A stretch of 64,000 nucleotides of DNA from Gracilaria vermiculophylla (GCA_019155205.2 JAHNZQ020000016.1:1082008-1146007), one strand, 5' to 3'. Shown: positions 10,780 to 23,353, numbered from the stretch's first letter. The notes: generated by a model from the sequence alone, not told the origin. Numbers and translations: made by a program.

Positions 10780-11780
10780 TAAGAACACTTACTTTTCTTT
10801 CCATGATTGACATCCAGAACATAAAAACTTCGATTTCGTGTTACCCCTGCAATAATTGCATCGTCCTTGAAATAGGGCTTTTGTAATAGCTCCATTTTTT
10901 GTTTTACTACTGGTTTGCATTAAATGCAAGCCAGTGCCAGCAAACAATGGTTTTTCATAAGCATTTTCATTTTTCGTTTCATTTCTTTTCATTAAACCGG
11001 TGGTGTCCCAAGTGTTTTCAATTAATTCATCAGCCAGCTCACTATAAAACTGTTGTAAACTTATAACGCTTCTGATTCAATTTGCTGCTTTATACAGTTT
11101 CCATGCATCCATAATGCAAAATTGCAAAAAGGGAGCAAATGACTCCAAATGACCACTCTTTCCCTTCTATTATTTTCAAGATTTAATTCATCTTTTTGGC
11201 ACCTTTTTTGGGGATCGATAATTGAATTTTTTTTATTTCCTCATAAATCTTTGTAATTGCATCCTCCAGTTCCATTTCCTTAGAAATATTTTCCTTGCGT
11301 CTCAATATCTCCTTAAAAAAAGAAGTACCTTAGTTAACTGTGCTCGGGGTTGAAATAAAAAACTTTACGTCTCGATCCATTCACAATATGGCGACTATGT
11401 CACTATTTGGGAACGCTCCCATTTGAAGTCATAGATATAAAGTCGCCTCTATTTCTTTAAGTGAGTTCAGATAAGTGTGTCATAGAAAATTCCGGAGAAG
11501 CATTTTTGCTTTCTCCAGTAAATCTCAACTCTTTTTCCATCAATGCTTTAGCGGTGTTCACAGATGCAAAAAACATTTAGCGCATACTACAAGCTCTGAT
11601 CCAAACCACAGTTGTACTTAACAGAGTTGAATAGCCGTTTCATGGCCATTGTCGGAATCAAAATCCTGTTCCGGATTATTAGGACTCATATTAGAGAGTT
11701 TCACCAAATCAATTGTGGGTACAATCGTGGAAAAAATATGGGTTGTACGTACCGGAAAAACAATTGAATGAAAATTTTCC
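10780..11780 (-). mobile_element. Transposase C-terminal fragments, possibly piggyBac-like
   Basis: The minus strand reads, in order, pieces such as IDGKRVEIYWRKQKC (near 11520), ESFAPFLQFCIMDAWKLYKAAN and SVISLQQFYSELADELIENTWD (about 11150-11010), and then a C-terminal cysteine cluster RCNYCRGNTKSKFLCSGC (10850-10805). A DDE-type core followed by a small C-x2-C zinc motif recalls piggyBac-like transposases, but this is an inference from pattern only. EIYW also occurs in the fragment at 23.5-23.8 kb, so both may be the same family. Stops and frame changes are frequent. Confidence 0.4.
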
Positions 11781-11922
11781 TGAAGAGTTTCAGCACTTGA
11801 ACTTTTCGTTCAATGCGTGGTAGGCTGCGGCATAGACATCGCTGTGTCACGGAACGGCCACAGGGAGCCTACCTCGACCAACGCGCAGTCCTTGTGGCGA
11901 GCCACCGCGCCTGGTACATTCC

Positions 11923-13090
11923 TTGGCCTCGGCCGCTGGCGGCATACCAACAATAGTGGCAATCAATCACTACAACCTCATGCAGCTGTGCCGCATGCGA
12001 CGGCGCTTGCGTCGTGAGCTGCTGATGCGACACTTATCGGGAGCGAGCCTTATGGAGCTTGAATCAGTACTGCGCTGTTTTCTGTTCGCCCGGAGTGATC
12101 TGAGAGCTCTGCTCTGCCGCACGAGGGCGGTGTATAGCGTATTCTTTAATGTCAACCGGGTTTTCACTGAAGACACTTTTTGTCTTTTTTGGTTCAAGTC
12201 CGTGAACCTCGGTCGCGTTGCTGGTGTACTAAAGCTGGCAGAAGGGTCCTTTGAACGTCAAAATAGAGTACCTTCCGTGGAGCGCCTCTGAATTGTGCTT
12301 CGCTGGCTATCCTCGCCTGCGCGCTGGCGTGTTCCCGAAAACCTATTTGGACGGACGAGCTCAGCATTATGCGACATCTTCTACGAGCTCATCGAGCTGA
12401 TGATGGAGCGTTGGAGGGATGTTTTGTGCCAGTGGAGGGGAGATTTGATGCAAGAGCGGGCGGCCATGTTTGCAAAAGCTGATCTTGACAAGGGCGGGGC
12501 GCTTGATAACTGCGTCCTCTTTATTGACGGTACAGGGATCTTTATTGCACGCCCTGGGCATGCAATGCAGCGGAGTGTATACAGCGGCCATAAACGCAAG
12601 CATATGCTGAAATTTCAGTCCGTGGTGACGCCAGATGGGCTCCTTTTTCGCCTAGCCGGACCCATCGAGGGTAGGCGACACAACATCACGCTTTACCGAG
12701 GATCGAGAATGGACGACATGTGGGGTTCAGACCTGATGGTAGGCGTTGTACAGTATTGTCTTTTTGGCGACAAGGCCAACCTGGTTCGACTTTGGATGCA
12801 AATGGCGTTCCCACCTGACGCAGTCGGGGCTCTAAACGAAGAAGAAGAGGCTTTTAACACGGAGATGGCAAACGTACGAGGTGTCAGTCGAATGGGGGTA
12901 CAAGGAAGTGAAGCAGGTCTTCTCCATTCTCGACTTTCTCAAGATCAATGAGGGCCTTGTTGGTACTGTCTACACGGCTGCTGTTTTATTTTGGAACGTT
13001 CTTTGTTGCTTGTACGGTGGCGAGACAGCAACCTTCTTTGACTGCACGCCCCCTACTCTCGAGAGCTACCTGTCTATCGGCGCATTATAA
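11923..13090 (+). pseudogene. Harbinger/DDE_Tnp_4-type transposase, one stop and one frameshift
   Basis: The frame opens at 11923 (MASAAGGIPTIVA), meets a TGA at 12289-12291 and continues in the same frame to about 12880. There it must shift to the frame that ends at 13090. The core reads CVLFIDGTGIFIARPG (first D), RSVYSGHKRKHMLKFQSVV, FRLAGPIEGRRHNIT and LFGDKAN (second D). After the shift comes SVEWGYKEVKQVFSILDF, where the glutamate is the third acidic residue. This is the DDE superfamily endonuclease fold used by PIF/Harbinger and related elements. The protein would be about 385 residues if intact. Confidence 0.8.
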
Positions 13091-13298
13091 AGAAATTTCC
13101 GAAGAGACGCAAAAGCGGCCAATTCTCAACGATTCTGAAAAAGCGTGCAAGAGAATGTTATTCGGCAGCAGCGGTGGCAGATGTCGCAGCCAGTGACGGT
13201 GAGCACGATCACCGAGCAGCGGCTTTCTCGCCTCGGCTACCAAACGCAGCGGTAGGCGCTTATGACTTCTCCATATCTTCCTACCCACCCATTCTTTT

Positions 13299-14384
13299 TC
13301 AGTTCTTCCTGACACAACGCACGAGCTCCGAGATTAGCGCAAGGATCTGCATGCGCCACTCTCGATTGGCCATAGACGCAGCTGCAACATCGGCGGAAGC
13401 TTTGGCACGAGCAACTTCTGCAACCGCTTCTCGCTGGCGACGTGCCGCATCCATGTCCAACGCGTGCTAGAAGCGGCGCTGATCCAGGTCCAAGTGCTTC
13501 TCCGCAGTGGCGCATTGACGCCGCTCAACGTCACGGCATTCGGTGATGTCGCGCTTGATGAGATCGATAAGAGCATTATATTTTTCCTCTTCTGCATCAT
13601 CACGACGTCGTCGACGCTTTGCAGCCGGTTAAAGTCCGTCCCACTCCGAATCGTCTTCTACGTCCAGGCCGCCCATGATCTTATCGAGCTTCCTCTTGTT
13701 CCGACGAGTGCGGCGCATGAGCGATACATCTCTAGCGGCTGCCCCAGCATGAGAGAGACTATCTTCGACGTTACCATTCTTTTCTTTTGCTTTCGTTTCT
13801 GCCGAACGTGCGTCACTCATAGCAGCGGCGGCATCGTCAAGTAGGTTCGATAGCTCGTCTTGCACCTCCATTATGCCTGACTGCTTGCCTAGTGCTGCGT
13901 TTTTCTTTTTGAAACGCTCTGCCAGCAGCAAAAACGGATCCTTAATATGCTTGCTGTATGTCTCAAATGGCTTGTTTGGTTGTGCGTTGAAGAGTTCAGT
14001 CGCTCTTGTATACATTTTGTCGCCTTCTCCCCACTTGGCCAGATACGCTCCTGCATTTGTCACAGCACGTGCACAAAGCAAGTCTGCACCTGCCCCATCT
14101 CACTTCATTCGGCGTTTATTGGCCGGAACCGGTGGTCGCTTGACGTCTGGGCTTGACGTGTGTGCGACAGATTCGTTGGATGACTTCTCTGCGACAGGAT
14201 GAGAAGCGCCCGCTGGCAGTAAATGTCCGTGAGGATGGCATGAGGGAGGGTAGGGAGCCTTGCCGGCTACCATCGAGTCGCTGGCTGGAAAACGGAAAGG
14301 AGGAGGATGGGGGGACGTCGCGAAACAGCAGACTGTCAGGCACGGATAACGAAGAGCAGTCGGTAGGTTCTTGCAGGCACGCAC
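13299..14384 (-). pseudogene. SANT/Myb-like accessory protein of element H1, three in-frame stops
   Basis: One minus-strand frame runs from about 14384 to 13299 with stops after RRMK (TGA near 14100, where W is expected), after SEWDGL (TAA, 13629-13631) and after DLDQRRF (TAG). It includes DLLCARAVTNAGAYLAKW, FETYSKHIKDPFLLLAER, a low-complexity alanine/lysine segment and a long C-terminal helix rich in A, E and R. This layout (helical DNA-binding head, charged linker, coiled-coil tail) is typical of the second gene of Harbinger elements, whose product partners the transposase in DNA binding and nuclear entry. The start is uncertain. Confidence 0.65.
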
Positions 14385-14656
14385 CGCACAAACCAGCCAG
14401 GCACGTTAAAAACGACGCACTCCACCACGGCGGACACTCACCGCGTGAATTCCAAAACCAGGCGCTCCATGCATTTTGAGTGGTGTGGCTGGGCTAACAC
14501 GAGGAGCAGATCGCACCGAAAATGTTTTCGATACAGAGCTTCTCTGAAAGTTTTACTGGTAGGAAGTGTCGGTCGACTTGGCCCAGATCGGTCACATGTT
14601 ATATATGCCCTGTCACGCTCCCCACAATCTACTCACAGTTGAGTTGCTGAAACTCT

Positions 14657-14829
14657 CTATTGAGTTCAATATTGAGCATTATACCACTTCGTCCACAAAA
14701 AACAGCTTTCATTTTGAGACCATTCTCGGGCTTTCTATACAATTCTTTTTAATGTAGAAGCCCCAAATCGATCCAGTGACCGACCTCTAAGTCTGTACCA
14801 CCGTGACATTCCTTCGTCAACACGCAAAG
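14657..14829. other. Spacer before the second Ty3 element
   Basis: Short AT-rich stretch between the tentative end of element H1 and the target duplication at 14830. Nothing recognised. Confidence 0.5.
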
Positions 14830-14834
14830 CATGT

Positions 14835-15375
14835 TGTGATATAATGAGAGTGATAATAATCCCATTACTCTATACCGAAGGTGGTGTACACTTGACGCAC
14901 GAAGCATCACCGCATGATCTACATGGATCTAGTGTTGTTGGCTATGATGATTTTAAATTTTACAGTAAGGTGCCGGAAGTGCATTTCGAGTGCATCTCCC
15001 GGTGGCCATGTACCTTGGCCGGGCGCGGCGGCCCAGAGACCTCACACGGTGAGTACACTCATCGTGCGGGCCACCCCGTCACAAGAATTAAAGGCAAGCA
15101 CCTCTTGGACAACTCTACCGCCGTTATGGTTTTTACAGTAGACCATTACGGCTCTTCCATTACCCTGCGGTCCAAATAGCACACATGCGATGCATTCTAT
15201 CACTGCCAATATAGGTGCATTCCGCGCGTCCGCTATCTGGCATCCCCAGTGGTTGTGCTACCGCGTACTTCTTCGGCTTCCTTTTCCAACCTTCTAGATT
15301 GAGCTCACCTCGCGCTCTCTAGCCATGCATCTACAAAAACATATTTGGGTTCGTAGCTGCTTTGGTTAGACTGCA
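14835..15375 (+). repeat. 5' LTR of the second Ty3 element
   Basis: 541 bp from TGTGATATAATG to GACTGCA. It aligns along its length with 22812-23353, including the shared block AAGGTGCCGGA.GTGCATTTCGAGT and the segment GGACAACTCTAC. Flanked on the left by CATGT. Confidence 0.92.
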
Positions 15376-15378
15376 TTT

Positions 15379-15390
15379 TGGTATCCCGAC
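15379..15390 (+). other. Primer-binding site, probably initiator-Met tRNA
   Basis: TGGTATCCCGAC begins three bases after the LTR. TGGTATC is the start of the initiator-methionine tRNA primer site common in plant and algal LTR elements; the tail differs, so the tRNA assignment is likely but not certain. Confidence 0.65.
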
Positions 15391-15398
15391 TTAGAACT

Positions 15399-17756
15399 AT
15401 GGACCCACCAATTGGGTTGCAGAAGAAGAAAGAAAGGAAGTCGATCTGTAGACCGTTTGGTTGGCGATGATCACTGCGAAGCGACTCAGCTTATCATCAG
15501 TCTACCTACACAGATATATTTAAACTGCATAGAAGACCGAATAGTTCGTCCCGTCGAGGTTCGGGCGCCGGCCCGTATTCCTCGTCTTTACATGCAATTA
15601 TGGATATCCCGGAGGAATTGCTCCAGGGGGAAACCTCTACGGTGCACGCCGAAAATGGGTAGCAAGCCGCGAAGAGCGTCGTTCTCCCGGCTACCGATTC
15701 GGTGGATGCCCCGGTTCTCGAACCATCAGAGGGCGCCCCGTCAGACCCAAAGGTTCTTGACCTCTTTCCGGCCTTTCCGGAAGAAGCACAGTTGGTTGTA
15801 CTACAGTTGGATTTGGAATCGATCACGAAGATGGTTGTGGATCGAACCGCATAAGCTCTGACCAGCCAGCTACCAGCGATGGTTTTCCAGTTCCTCGAGC
15901 AGGAAGCCCGGGAATACGTGGACCAAATGGTAAAGGAAACCCTGCTGGAGCACGAAGTCACGGCTCCGCAGGACCGACGAACCGGACCGGTCGTTTGGCC
16001 AACCTTACATGATAAGCAGAAGGCCATCATGCCGGTACAGACTGTCCAATACAACCTTCCGCATGACCAAATTGGTGAGAAGCACGATGACTGATTTCGG
16101 AATTGGGCCGCCCTTCGGGATGCGTTGAGCCCGAGGATCATCTACCCTCCGAAACCTATTCGTAGAGCTGCGCTGGATGCCAAAGATTGTGAAACTGGTG
16201 GCGATGGTGGTTCTTCGAGCTCAGAGGACGACAAAAGACCGAAACCTAAAGGTGAGAAGAAGAAAAGAGCCAAACGGGAAAAGAAAAATCGTCGTCGGTT
16301 CGACCCCGACTCTTCAGGCTCATACGCCGGCTCGGATTCCAGTGAAGACGACTGAAAAGATTGCCCGAAACGCCAGAAAAATCCCCACCGTAAAACGGGA
16401 AGAGAAGACTGCAATAGTAAGACCATGTGGTACGACTCGTCGGAGTGCGCTTCCGACAATGATGCCGACCTGGAGGTGGTTCAACCGCTTAAAGATTTTT
16501 TCGTTAAAGCGGTTGACTACAGCCCCTACTGGGTGGCGCATCGTGATGCTGAGTACACCAAAACGGTCGCTCAGAACATCACTAGGCACCACAAGTGGCT
16601 TAGTTCTCTAATGGGTGACACTTGCTTCTCGGGTGATGACCCAATCGCTATCATTGACTTCCTTCAGAGGTTCGAAATGGCATGGGACCAGAACTGTTTC
16701 TCGAAAGGGGAGGACATGTGGCTGTTCCGATTCTACCTCACGGGTCAGGCGGGCGACCAAGTACACGGCCGCCTGGTGGCAATGCCATGGTGGTAGATGA
16801 GGAACACATCGAGGTCTTGCACTCGTACCCACAGGTAGTCAACTTTCTACTAGGAACCTACGCGACCGATGGGGTGATTTGGGAGACCCAGTCCAAGGTT
16901 CCCAACGATGGCCAGCGGCCAGGACAAATCGAGCTGTAATACGCTTTATCGCTATACGCAACGGCTCCCCGATGCGGGAGCAGGTTCACTACCACTAGGT
17001 TGAAATCCATGTTTGCCGAAAACGTTGATAGACCAGTCCTGTCTCAGGTTAGAAACCTCCTGGTGACAAACCGTGAGGTAGACTACAATTGTTTTGCCTG
17101 CTTTGTGCAGGGTCTGGACGACACGCTCCGCCTCGGAAAACAAAGCGCTCCGCCCTCGTTTGCATAAAACATGAAAGATAAGCCGAAACGGTCCGTTCTG
17201 GACTTCGAAGAATTGTCTGAAACGGACCGTGGACCCACCAAACACCCACCGTACGGTACCACCATCCACTTGGTTAACAAGGCGCTGACCGCCTGGTCGC
17301 TGTCTCCATCTCCGTAGACAACGATGCCCTCTGGAAGCGCGCACCCGCACTCGCTTGCTGGTCCACCGTCTTCAATACAAGTCCGGTTGTCGGTATCTGC
17401 ACCATCTACAAGGTTCTCAGCCGCTCCCACTTAAGCACTCGCGATACCGTACCAGGATGGAAATGGTGACTCACTGTATTGCACTGCGCTCACGCACCTG
17501 CGAGCTGATCGGCCGAACCAACGTGCCTCACCAATGGCGGCAAGGAACCCCACTACGGGCAATCTCCTGTATTGGTTCTGCCTCTCACCGGAAAATCTCG
17601 GGACGGGTTGTCCGAAGGTCGACCCGTGGGCGCGAGCGGCGTTTCTGCAGACCTGGCTCCAGAATCAACGTGGTACTTTTGGCAAGCCATCGATGGGCAC
17701 CCGCACTGCCAATTCCCCTGCCCCACAGGCTCCACCTGAACAGGTCCACTAAATAA
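15399..17756 (+). pseudogene. Ty3 gag, multiple stops
   Basis: Gag opens with ATG at 15399 (MDPPIG) directly after the primer site. Readable pieces are MDIPEELLQGETST (15600), FLEQEAREYVDQMVKE (15885), a serine/acidic and lysine-rich linker SSSSEDDKRPKPKGEKKK (16215), the matrix/capsid-like PLKDFFVKAVDYSPYW to DDPIAIIDFLQRFEMAWDQ (16480-16700), YPQVVNFLLGTYATDG (16830), FAENVDRPVLSQVRNLLVT (17010) and a cysteine-containing tail LLYWFCLSPENLGTGCPK (17555). Stops at several points break the frame. Confidence 0.75.
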
Positions 17757-17859
17757 ATGACGTGGTCCACCATGAGGATTCCAACTCACAGGCGGAAAAC
17801 GCCTAACGGTTGGAGAACAGGCCGTCGCCAACCGTCCTTCCCCGGAAGGCCTTTTAGCA

Positions 17860-18515
17860 CTAAATGGTATTTGTATGGATGATTACCCTACCCTTACCGG
17901 GCAGGTAGACAATTTGGGCCCACCGACCACTGTGTGCTTCCTAAAGCACGGTAACGCCAAGGTAAACATCACCCTCTGGTGTACTTCTAACCATTTGGTA
18001 GCTTGCGGCATCGTCCTAAGCACAGGGGCGTGACCCAATCTGGTTAACGCCAAACTCATATCGTCACGGGTACTCGTCTATTTGTAGTCACGCGACTGAG
18101 AACAATCTCTGGAGGATGCAAACAACTGCCATTTACCGATCATGGCGTGTCTCATCTTAATGGTTATCGCTCAAGACATCAAGGTTCGGGTGCGGTTCAT
18201 TGTCGTGAATAACCTCGCCGCGGACTGTATTTTGGGAACCACTTTTATCGATCGCCACATCAGAGCGAACTTTTCGCAGTCCCAACACGGTTCTGTTCAA
18301 CGATGGCCGGCGAATAGCTACTATAGGTAACCAAAAGGGATCAGCGTGCTTCATTCGTACGCGAAATGTTCATCCATTTGGTACCATTTCCGACAAGGTA
18401 CGCCTGGCCCACCAGATCTCCATTTCTGCAATGCATTAAATGGCATTTCGCACCACGTGACTGTGACCGGGCCTTATTACGCTAGAGAACAACTCAAAAC
18501 TGGTTGCAAAGCACT
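17860..18515 (+). pseudogene. Ty3 protease remnant
   Basis: The clear part is the C-terminal half: IKVRVRFIVVNNLAADCILG then TTFIDRHIRANFS (18178-18275), matching MKVWFIVATNFSAQYILG and TSFVDRYVRAIYP after the DTGA motif in the first element. The active-site DTGA itself is not legible in this copy. Confidence 0.6.
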
Positions 18516-19660
18516 TGACATTGATGGTGAACGTCTTGGTTGAAAACGTGCCGAACAAATCATTACAAGTATACGTCAGCAACTCTAGCAACCATAATGT
18601 CAAACTGCCCAAAAACACCGTCGTCGGGACCACACTCCCACCCCCAGCGCACATTTTAACGCTATCACCTGATAGATCACACGAGGACGTGCGACCCAAG
18701 GAGGGGGGTGGGGTTTTTGTGGAAAACACGAACTATAAGATACTGGGAAACGACGAAGCTATACCGCGTCCGGACGCCACAACAATCGACCCAGATCGGG
18801 TAACCAATTGTCGTGACGAAGACAAAATCGGACTAGATAATGCATGGGTTCACATTCATATCTTGACTTTCCTGAAACCGTTTGAAACCATGTGGTCTGG
18901 CCTGCTTGGTATGATCAAGGCCACTCAGCACCACATTGACCTGGGGCCAGGTACGCGCCCCATTCACCAACAACCATACCGCGCCGGCCTCAAATCCAGA
19001 GAGCTCATCAAACTGGAGGTCCAACGGAGGCTCCACGCTATTGTGATTGAACCTTCCCAAGCAGAACGTGCAAACCTCGTCGTATTCAGCCAAAAGAAAA
19101 ATGACACCCGCTTGTTGTTCTATGTGGACAACAGGAGATTGAACGCCATATCGGTAAAGGAATCGTACCCAATACCAAGAATGGATGACTGCATTGATTC
19201 CCTCGGAGTGGCGAGCATATTTGCCACGCTGGATGCCAATTGCGGTTACCAGCAGATCGACATCTCTGAAGCAGACAGGCACAAGACCGCATATACGTGC
19301 CATGCCGGTTTATAAAGTTTTCTACGAATGTCATTTGAGCTATGCGACGCGCCGGCCACGTTTTAGCGCACCTTGGACGCCATAATGTCTAAGGTAAAAT
19401 GGACGAACGCGCCCGTATACATAGATGACATCGTCATCTACTCCAAGACTGTTGAGGAGCATTTTGACCACGTCCGCACACAATTGGAATTCCTCTTGGA
19501 GGGCCGGAATCACGCTGAAGCCACGCAACTGCGTCTTCTTTGACGAAAAGGTGGAGTATCTTGGGCAAACCATCAACGCCTGAAAGCTAGAGTTGTCCCT
19601 TCACAACATCCGAGCTGTGAGCAAGGCGAAACTCCCGCTAGACCAAAGCGACACTCGGTC
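18515..19660 (+). pseudogene. Ty3 reverse transcriptase, frameshifted, YIDD intact
   Basis: The frame from 18515 to 19315 covers the RT approach and palm: FETMWSGLLGMIKATQHHID, RPIHQQPYRAGLKSRE, LFYVDNRRLNAISVKES, YPIPRMDDCIDSLGVAS and FATLDANCGYQQIDI. After a stop at 19313-19315 and a frameshift, YIDDIVIYSKTVEEHFDHV is legible, with the catalytic YIDD at 19418-19429. In contrast to the first element, both aspartates are present, but the gene is broken by several lesions. Confidence 0.8.
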
Positions 19661-20350
19661 CTTTATAGGTCTGTGTAACGTCTACCGAATGTTCATCAAG
19701 GAATTTGCAACCATCGCGCCTCCCTTGAGCCGCCGGCTATAGAAAGGGCAACCGTCATGGTTCGATTTCCTGGAGACCGACGAGGCGGAGGCGTTCCAGA
19801 AATTGAAGGCCGTGCTCTTCGCACCACCAATCCTGGCACTACTCACAAGCGGATCACCGTACATCCTCGACACAGATGCATCAGATGCCCAAATTGGTTG
19901 CTGCCTGATGCAGGAACATGGCGACGGAACGAAACCAGACATTCGTTATTGAAGCTGAGCGCTCAACAACGCCGAACAGAAGTGCTCCGCTACCGAGAAG
20001 GAATGCCTAGCGGTGGTTTGGAGTATGCTCATGTTGCTACTCTACCTTTGCGGTGAACGCTTCACGCTCCGAACGGACCATGACTCACTGAAGTGGATAC
20101 TTGGACTTTTTGACGCCTCCGAACGATTAGCCCGCTGGTGGCCAGAGCTAGTAGAGTTTGACTGCGAGGTCCAATACCATCCGGGCATCAAGCACAATGT
20201 CGCCGACGCTCTGTCTCGTATGAATCACAAAAGGCTCGAAGACGAGCCCTTTGAGGACAATGTTTCATGCTTCAACATCCAAGGCAAGCACCCGGGTCGT
20301 GCAGAGGAGCTGGAAGGGACTTGGAACCCGAAAACCATCAAGAAAATTTG
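19660..20350 (+). pseudogene. Ty3 RNase H remnant
   Basis: Pieces in changing frames read RSFIGLCNVYRMFIKEFATI, YILDTDASDAQIGCCLMQE, KECLAVVWSMLMLLLYL and LRTDHDSLKWILGLFDASE, followed by YHPGIKHNVADALSRM. The first Asp, the Glu and the next Asp of RNase H are all present, but stops separate them. Confidence 0.75.
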
Positions 20351-21450
20351 ACGACAATCTTGGGTCATCGCTACTGACGAGCATGACACCGCGCCGATCA
20401 TCCGTGAGGAGTTCTTGCAGGCCCTCAGCACTGATGCATACCGCAAGACCATGGTTGACCAATTGGAAATGAAAGGATCGCTGTTTGACCTTGAATACCA
20501 AGGGTATATCGTCCGCCATGCTGCTTTGGATGGCTGACCACAAAAGGTGGTATTGGCATCTCTATGCCACAAGGTGATGTATCTGTCCCACTACCCACGG
20601 TTAGCTGACCACACGGGAACCACGTGGAAGCACTGCACCTTACGACGGTTATTCTACTGGCCCCACATCACCCACGACCTCTACACATACGTGGCTTAGT
20701 GCGCCTCATGCGTCAAAACCAGGGGTGGTCTCCCAGAGCACCGGAAGTATCTCAAACTCTTCCCAGAGCAGGGACCCCTAGAGTTTGTCGCTATCAACAT
20801 CCTGGGGCTCCTGTCAAAAACCACGAATGGTTGTCCAAACGTCATGGTACTCATCAATCGGGTAACAAAACTCACGCGGGCCATCCCACTGAAGCTGACG
20901 ATCTCCGCGATACTGGCTGAGGTTTTCCTAACCCACTGGGTGTACCTCTATGGCGCTTTGATGTACATTTTCACCGATAACGGTTCCAATCTCGCGTCAA
21001 AGTTCTTCAAAGCGGTGTACACTATGCTTGGTGTGAAGCATTACTTTACAAGTACCTAACAGCCCCAAACCAATGGACAGGTGGAACGGTTTGACAAGAC
21101 CGTAATGGCTCGCCTGCGGCACTATGTCGAAGACTACCAGGCGAGTTGGGCCGGGTATCTGCAGCCCTTGACATACGGATTCTCAGTTCCACCCGGACCA
21201 CACCCTTGGATCTCGTCCTATCAGAAACAACCCATGGGATTGTCCTTCAAGCAGGATCGGGCACCACGGCAACGCCAGGGGCGCTTACGCAAGCCCAGTC
21301 AAAGCGCAGCATCCCTCCTTCCCCGCTTCACCGGACCATATCGGGTCCTGGCCGCGAACGACTTGACCATAACGGTGCTTATCGATGGTTTGGAGTCTAC
21401 CGTCTCTGTCAATCGCATCCAGAGCCACCAGATCCGCACGGATGGGTAAC
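20350..21450 (+). pseudogene. Ty3 integrase remnant without chromodomain
   Basis: The core is legible from about 20780: FVAINILGLLSK, VLINRVTKLTRAIPLKL, HWVYLYGALMYIFTDNGSN and, after a stop at 21057, QPQTNGQVERFDKTVMARL. The C-terminal part has PRFTGPYRVLAANDLTITVL (GPY/F module) and stops at 21449. I looked for a chromodomain like that of the first element between 21450 and 22800 and did not find one. Confidence 0.75.
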
Positions 21451-22800
21451 CGCGAGTTCGATTTGCCACGCTGTTGCATGATACCCACGAGGTTCCGGAA
21501 ATGATGAAGCTCGGGTTCCCACCGGAGGTATGGAAAGTAGTTTGAGTTGACAGCTCTGATAAAAAACCGGAACGGTGAGTGCTGTCGCCGACGATGGACG
21601 CAGGCGTGGCGCCAAGGACGCCTCTGGCTCTCCTTGTCCGGCAACGGTGGTCTAATCGGTACTGATTTCAACCTATTGCTATCCCATCGTTCCTACGCGA
21701 TGTATACCACAATGTCGGGATGCTTTACGTGCGCCCAGAAGGCATTCGAGTTCACAGATATCGGCCATGACGATGTTACCAACGTCGACGCTTGCATCTC
21801 CGCCGGGGTCACACCGTACGCGTAGGAAAACCTGCGTCCACAACCAGCAGGAACGGGTCATGGATACCATGACTAGGAGGTGAACCGGCCGCTGCGTTGG
21901 GCGCGGTGAACGGAGACGACAGCGGGTTCGTCGACGAACACACCCACGACCGTGACCGGCTACGGGTACACGGCTTCGAAATGCCACGGGCGCCCTGCGA
22001 GCTGAGGCCTGACATGACGTTTGAGGCGATGCGAGGGGGAAACCGCGGGATAAATCTGGGATCCAGGCTTCTGTACTCTTCACCAGGCACGGCGGCATTC
22101 CCTAAAAGGTCGGGCAAAACATGCCCGCTTCCACAAGGTCGTCGTCGCCGACGGGTATCTCGACATTATCCAGTGAGAGTCGGGGCGTGCCCCCAACATC
22201 GAGGTCGCGCGCCTTCTCCGCAAATTCACCTTGGTTGCGAGGGCTGCTCGACGGAGCAAGCATCTCGGGCGGCAGGGGTCACGTCCTGCCCCCTATGGAG
22301 GACGCGCCTTGGCTGGCATGCAACCCACTACCCGCGACCACAAGCAATTGGGCACAGTCGATGAAACCCACCAACTAGCTTCGCCTCCGCATGGTTGAGC
22401 GCGTCCAGTGGCTGAGCACCGCGCCCGAACCACAACGGCGATCCCGCACACTTCCCGCTCGCGTAGGCCTCGCAGGAGCTTCTACTGCTCCGGCCACCAG
22501 GTTCGTGCTTACCGAGACTCTGTCGCTAACAAACAGCAGCGACAAAGAAAACCGATCGGAGTGTTCCACAATTGGGCATGGCGACGAGCTAAACACCTTG
22601 ATGGGTGACGCCACACCGCCGGGAGGGAAATGATGGAACGATGTGGTAGGGAGTGACTAAGACTCCCGTTGCCGTCCCTTAGTGGGTGGGAGCCGGCATC
22701 CTATGCCGCGCGATACGCGAACCTTCACCTACTGGACGAGGCTTCATGGCCGTGTGACCGCTGCGGGCGACCGGAACAGCCACGTAGCGTGCCTGTCGGT
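21450..22800 (+). other. Long 3' region of the Ty3 element
   Basis: About 1.35 kb lies between the integrase end and the polypurine tract. Several frames of 80-155 codons are open on both strands, but none resembles an envelope, a chromodomain or another retroelement domain. The GC content is higher than in the LTRs. It could be a decayed additional gene or untranslated sequence. Confidence 0.5.
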
Positions 22801-22811
22801 AGAAGAGGGTC
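22801..22811 (+). other. Polypurine tract of the second Ty3 element
   Basis: AGAAGAGGGTC directly precedes the TGTGG start of the 3' LTR at 22812. Confidence 0.65.
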
Positions 22812-23353
22812 TGTGGTATAGTGAGTGTGGTAGTAGTCCCATGTTTACGTACCAAGTGTGGTGTGCACTGGACGCACGACGCATCGCCGCAGTGTCTACC
22901 TAGAGGTAATGTTAATGTCGAGGTGGATTTTAATTTTGTCAAAAAGGTGCCGGAGGTGCATTTCGAGTTCACCTTCCGGTGGTCACATGGCTTGGCTGGC
23001 CGCGGCGGCCCGGGGGCCTTGTATGTTGGGTATAATCACCGTGCGAGCTACCCCCGTCACAAGAAGTAAAGGCAAGCAACTCTTGGACAACTCTACAGCC
23101 ATTTTGGTTTTTACAGTCGACCATTACGGCTCGTCCATTACCCTGCGGTTCTAGTAGCACACATTCGATGAATTTTATCACTACCAGTATAGGTGCATTC
23201 TGCGCGCCCGCTATCTGGCACCCCCAGTGGTTGTGATACCGCGTACCTCTTCGGTTTCCTTTTCCCACCTTCTAGGTTCAGCCCACCTCGCGCTCCCTAG
23301 CCTCGCAACAACACGAACACATTTTGGTTTGTAGCCGCTCTGGGTGTACCGCA
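22812..23353 (+). repeat. 3' LTR of the second Ty3 element
   Basis: 542 bp from TGTGGTATAGTG to ACCGCA, aligning with 14835-15375. It is followed by the CATGT duplication at 23354-23358. Confidence 0.92.

Larger units (their letters stand above)
11784..14656. mobile_element. Harbinger-like transposon with tail-to-tail gene pair (element H1), boundaries tentative
   Basis: A plus-strand DDE transposase and a minus-strand SANT/Myb-like accessory gene face each other tail to tail, as in Harbinger-type elements. AGAGTTTCAGCA at 11784-11795 recurs inverted at 14645-14656 and could be the terminal repeats. Similarity beyond 12 bases is weak and no matching target duplication is evident, so the ends are tentative. 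Confidence 0.5.
14835..23353 (+). mobile_element. Complete Ty3/gypsy element with two LTRs and target duplication
   Basis: The element is 8,519 bp long. Matching LTRs lie at 14835-15375 and 22812-23353, both starting TGTG and ending TGCA or CGCA. The 5-bp direct repeat CATGT is at 14830-14834 and 23354-23358. A primer-binding site (TGGTATCCCGAC, 15379-15390) and a polypurine tract (AGAAGAGGG, 22801-22809) are in place. Gag, protease, RT, RNase H and integrase follow in Ty3 order, all with stops or frameshifts. The two LTRs differ at many positions, so the insertion is old. Confidence 0.92.

Noticed and set aside
21480..22680. An envelope-like or extra gene in the 3' region of the second Ty3 element
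   Set aside because: No signal peptide plus membrane segment and no retroelement motif can be read; frames are short and inconsistent.
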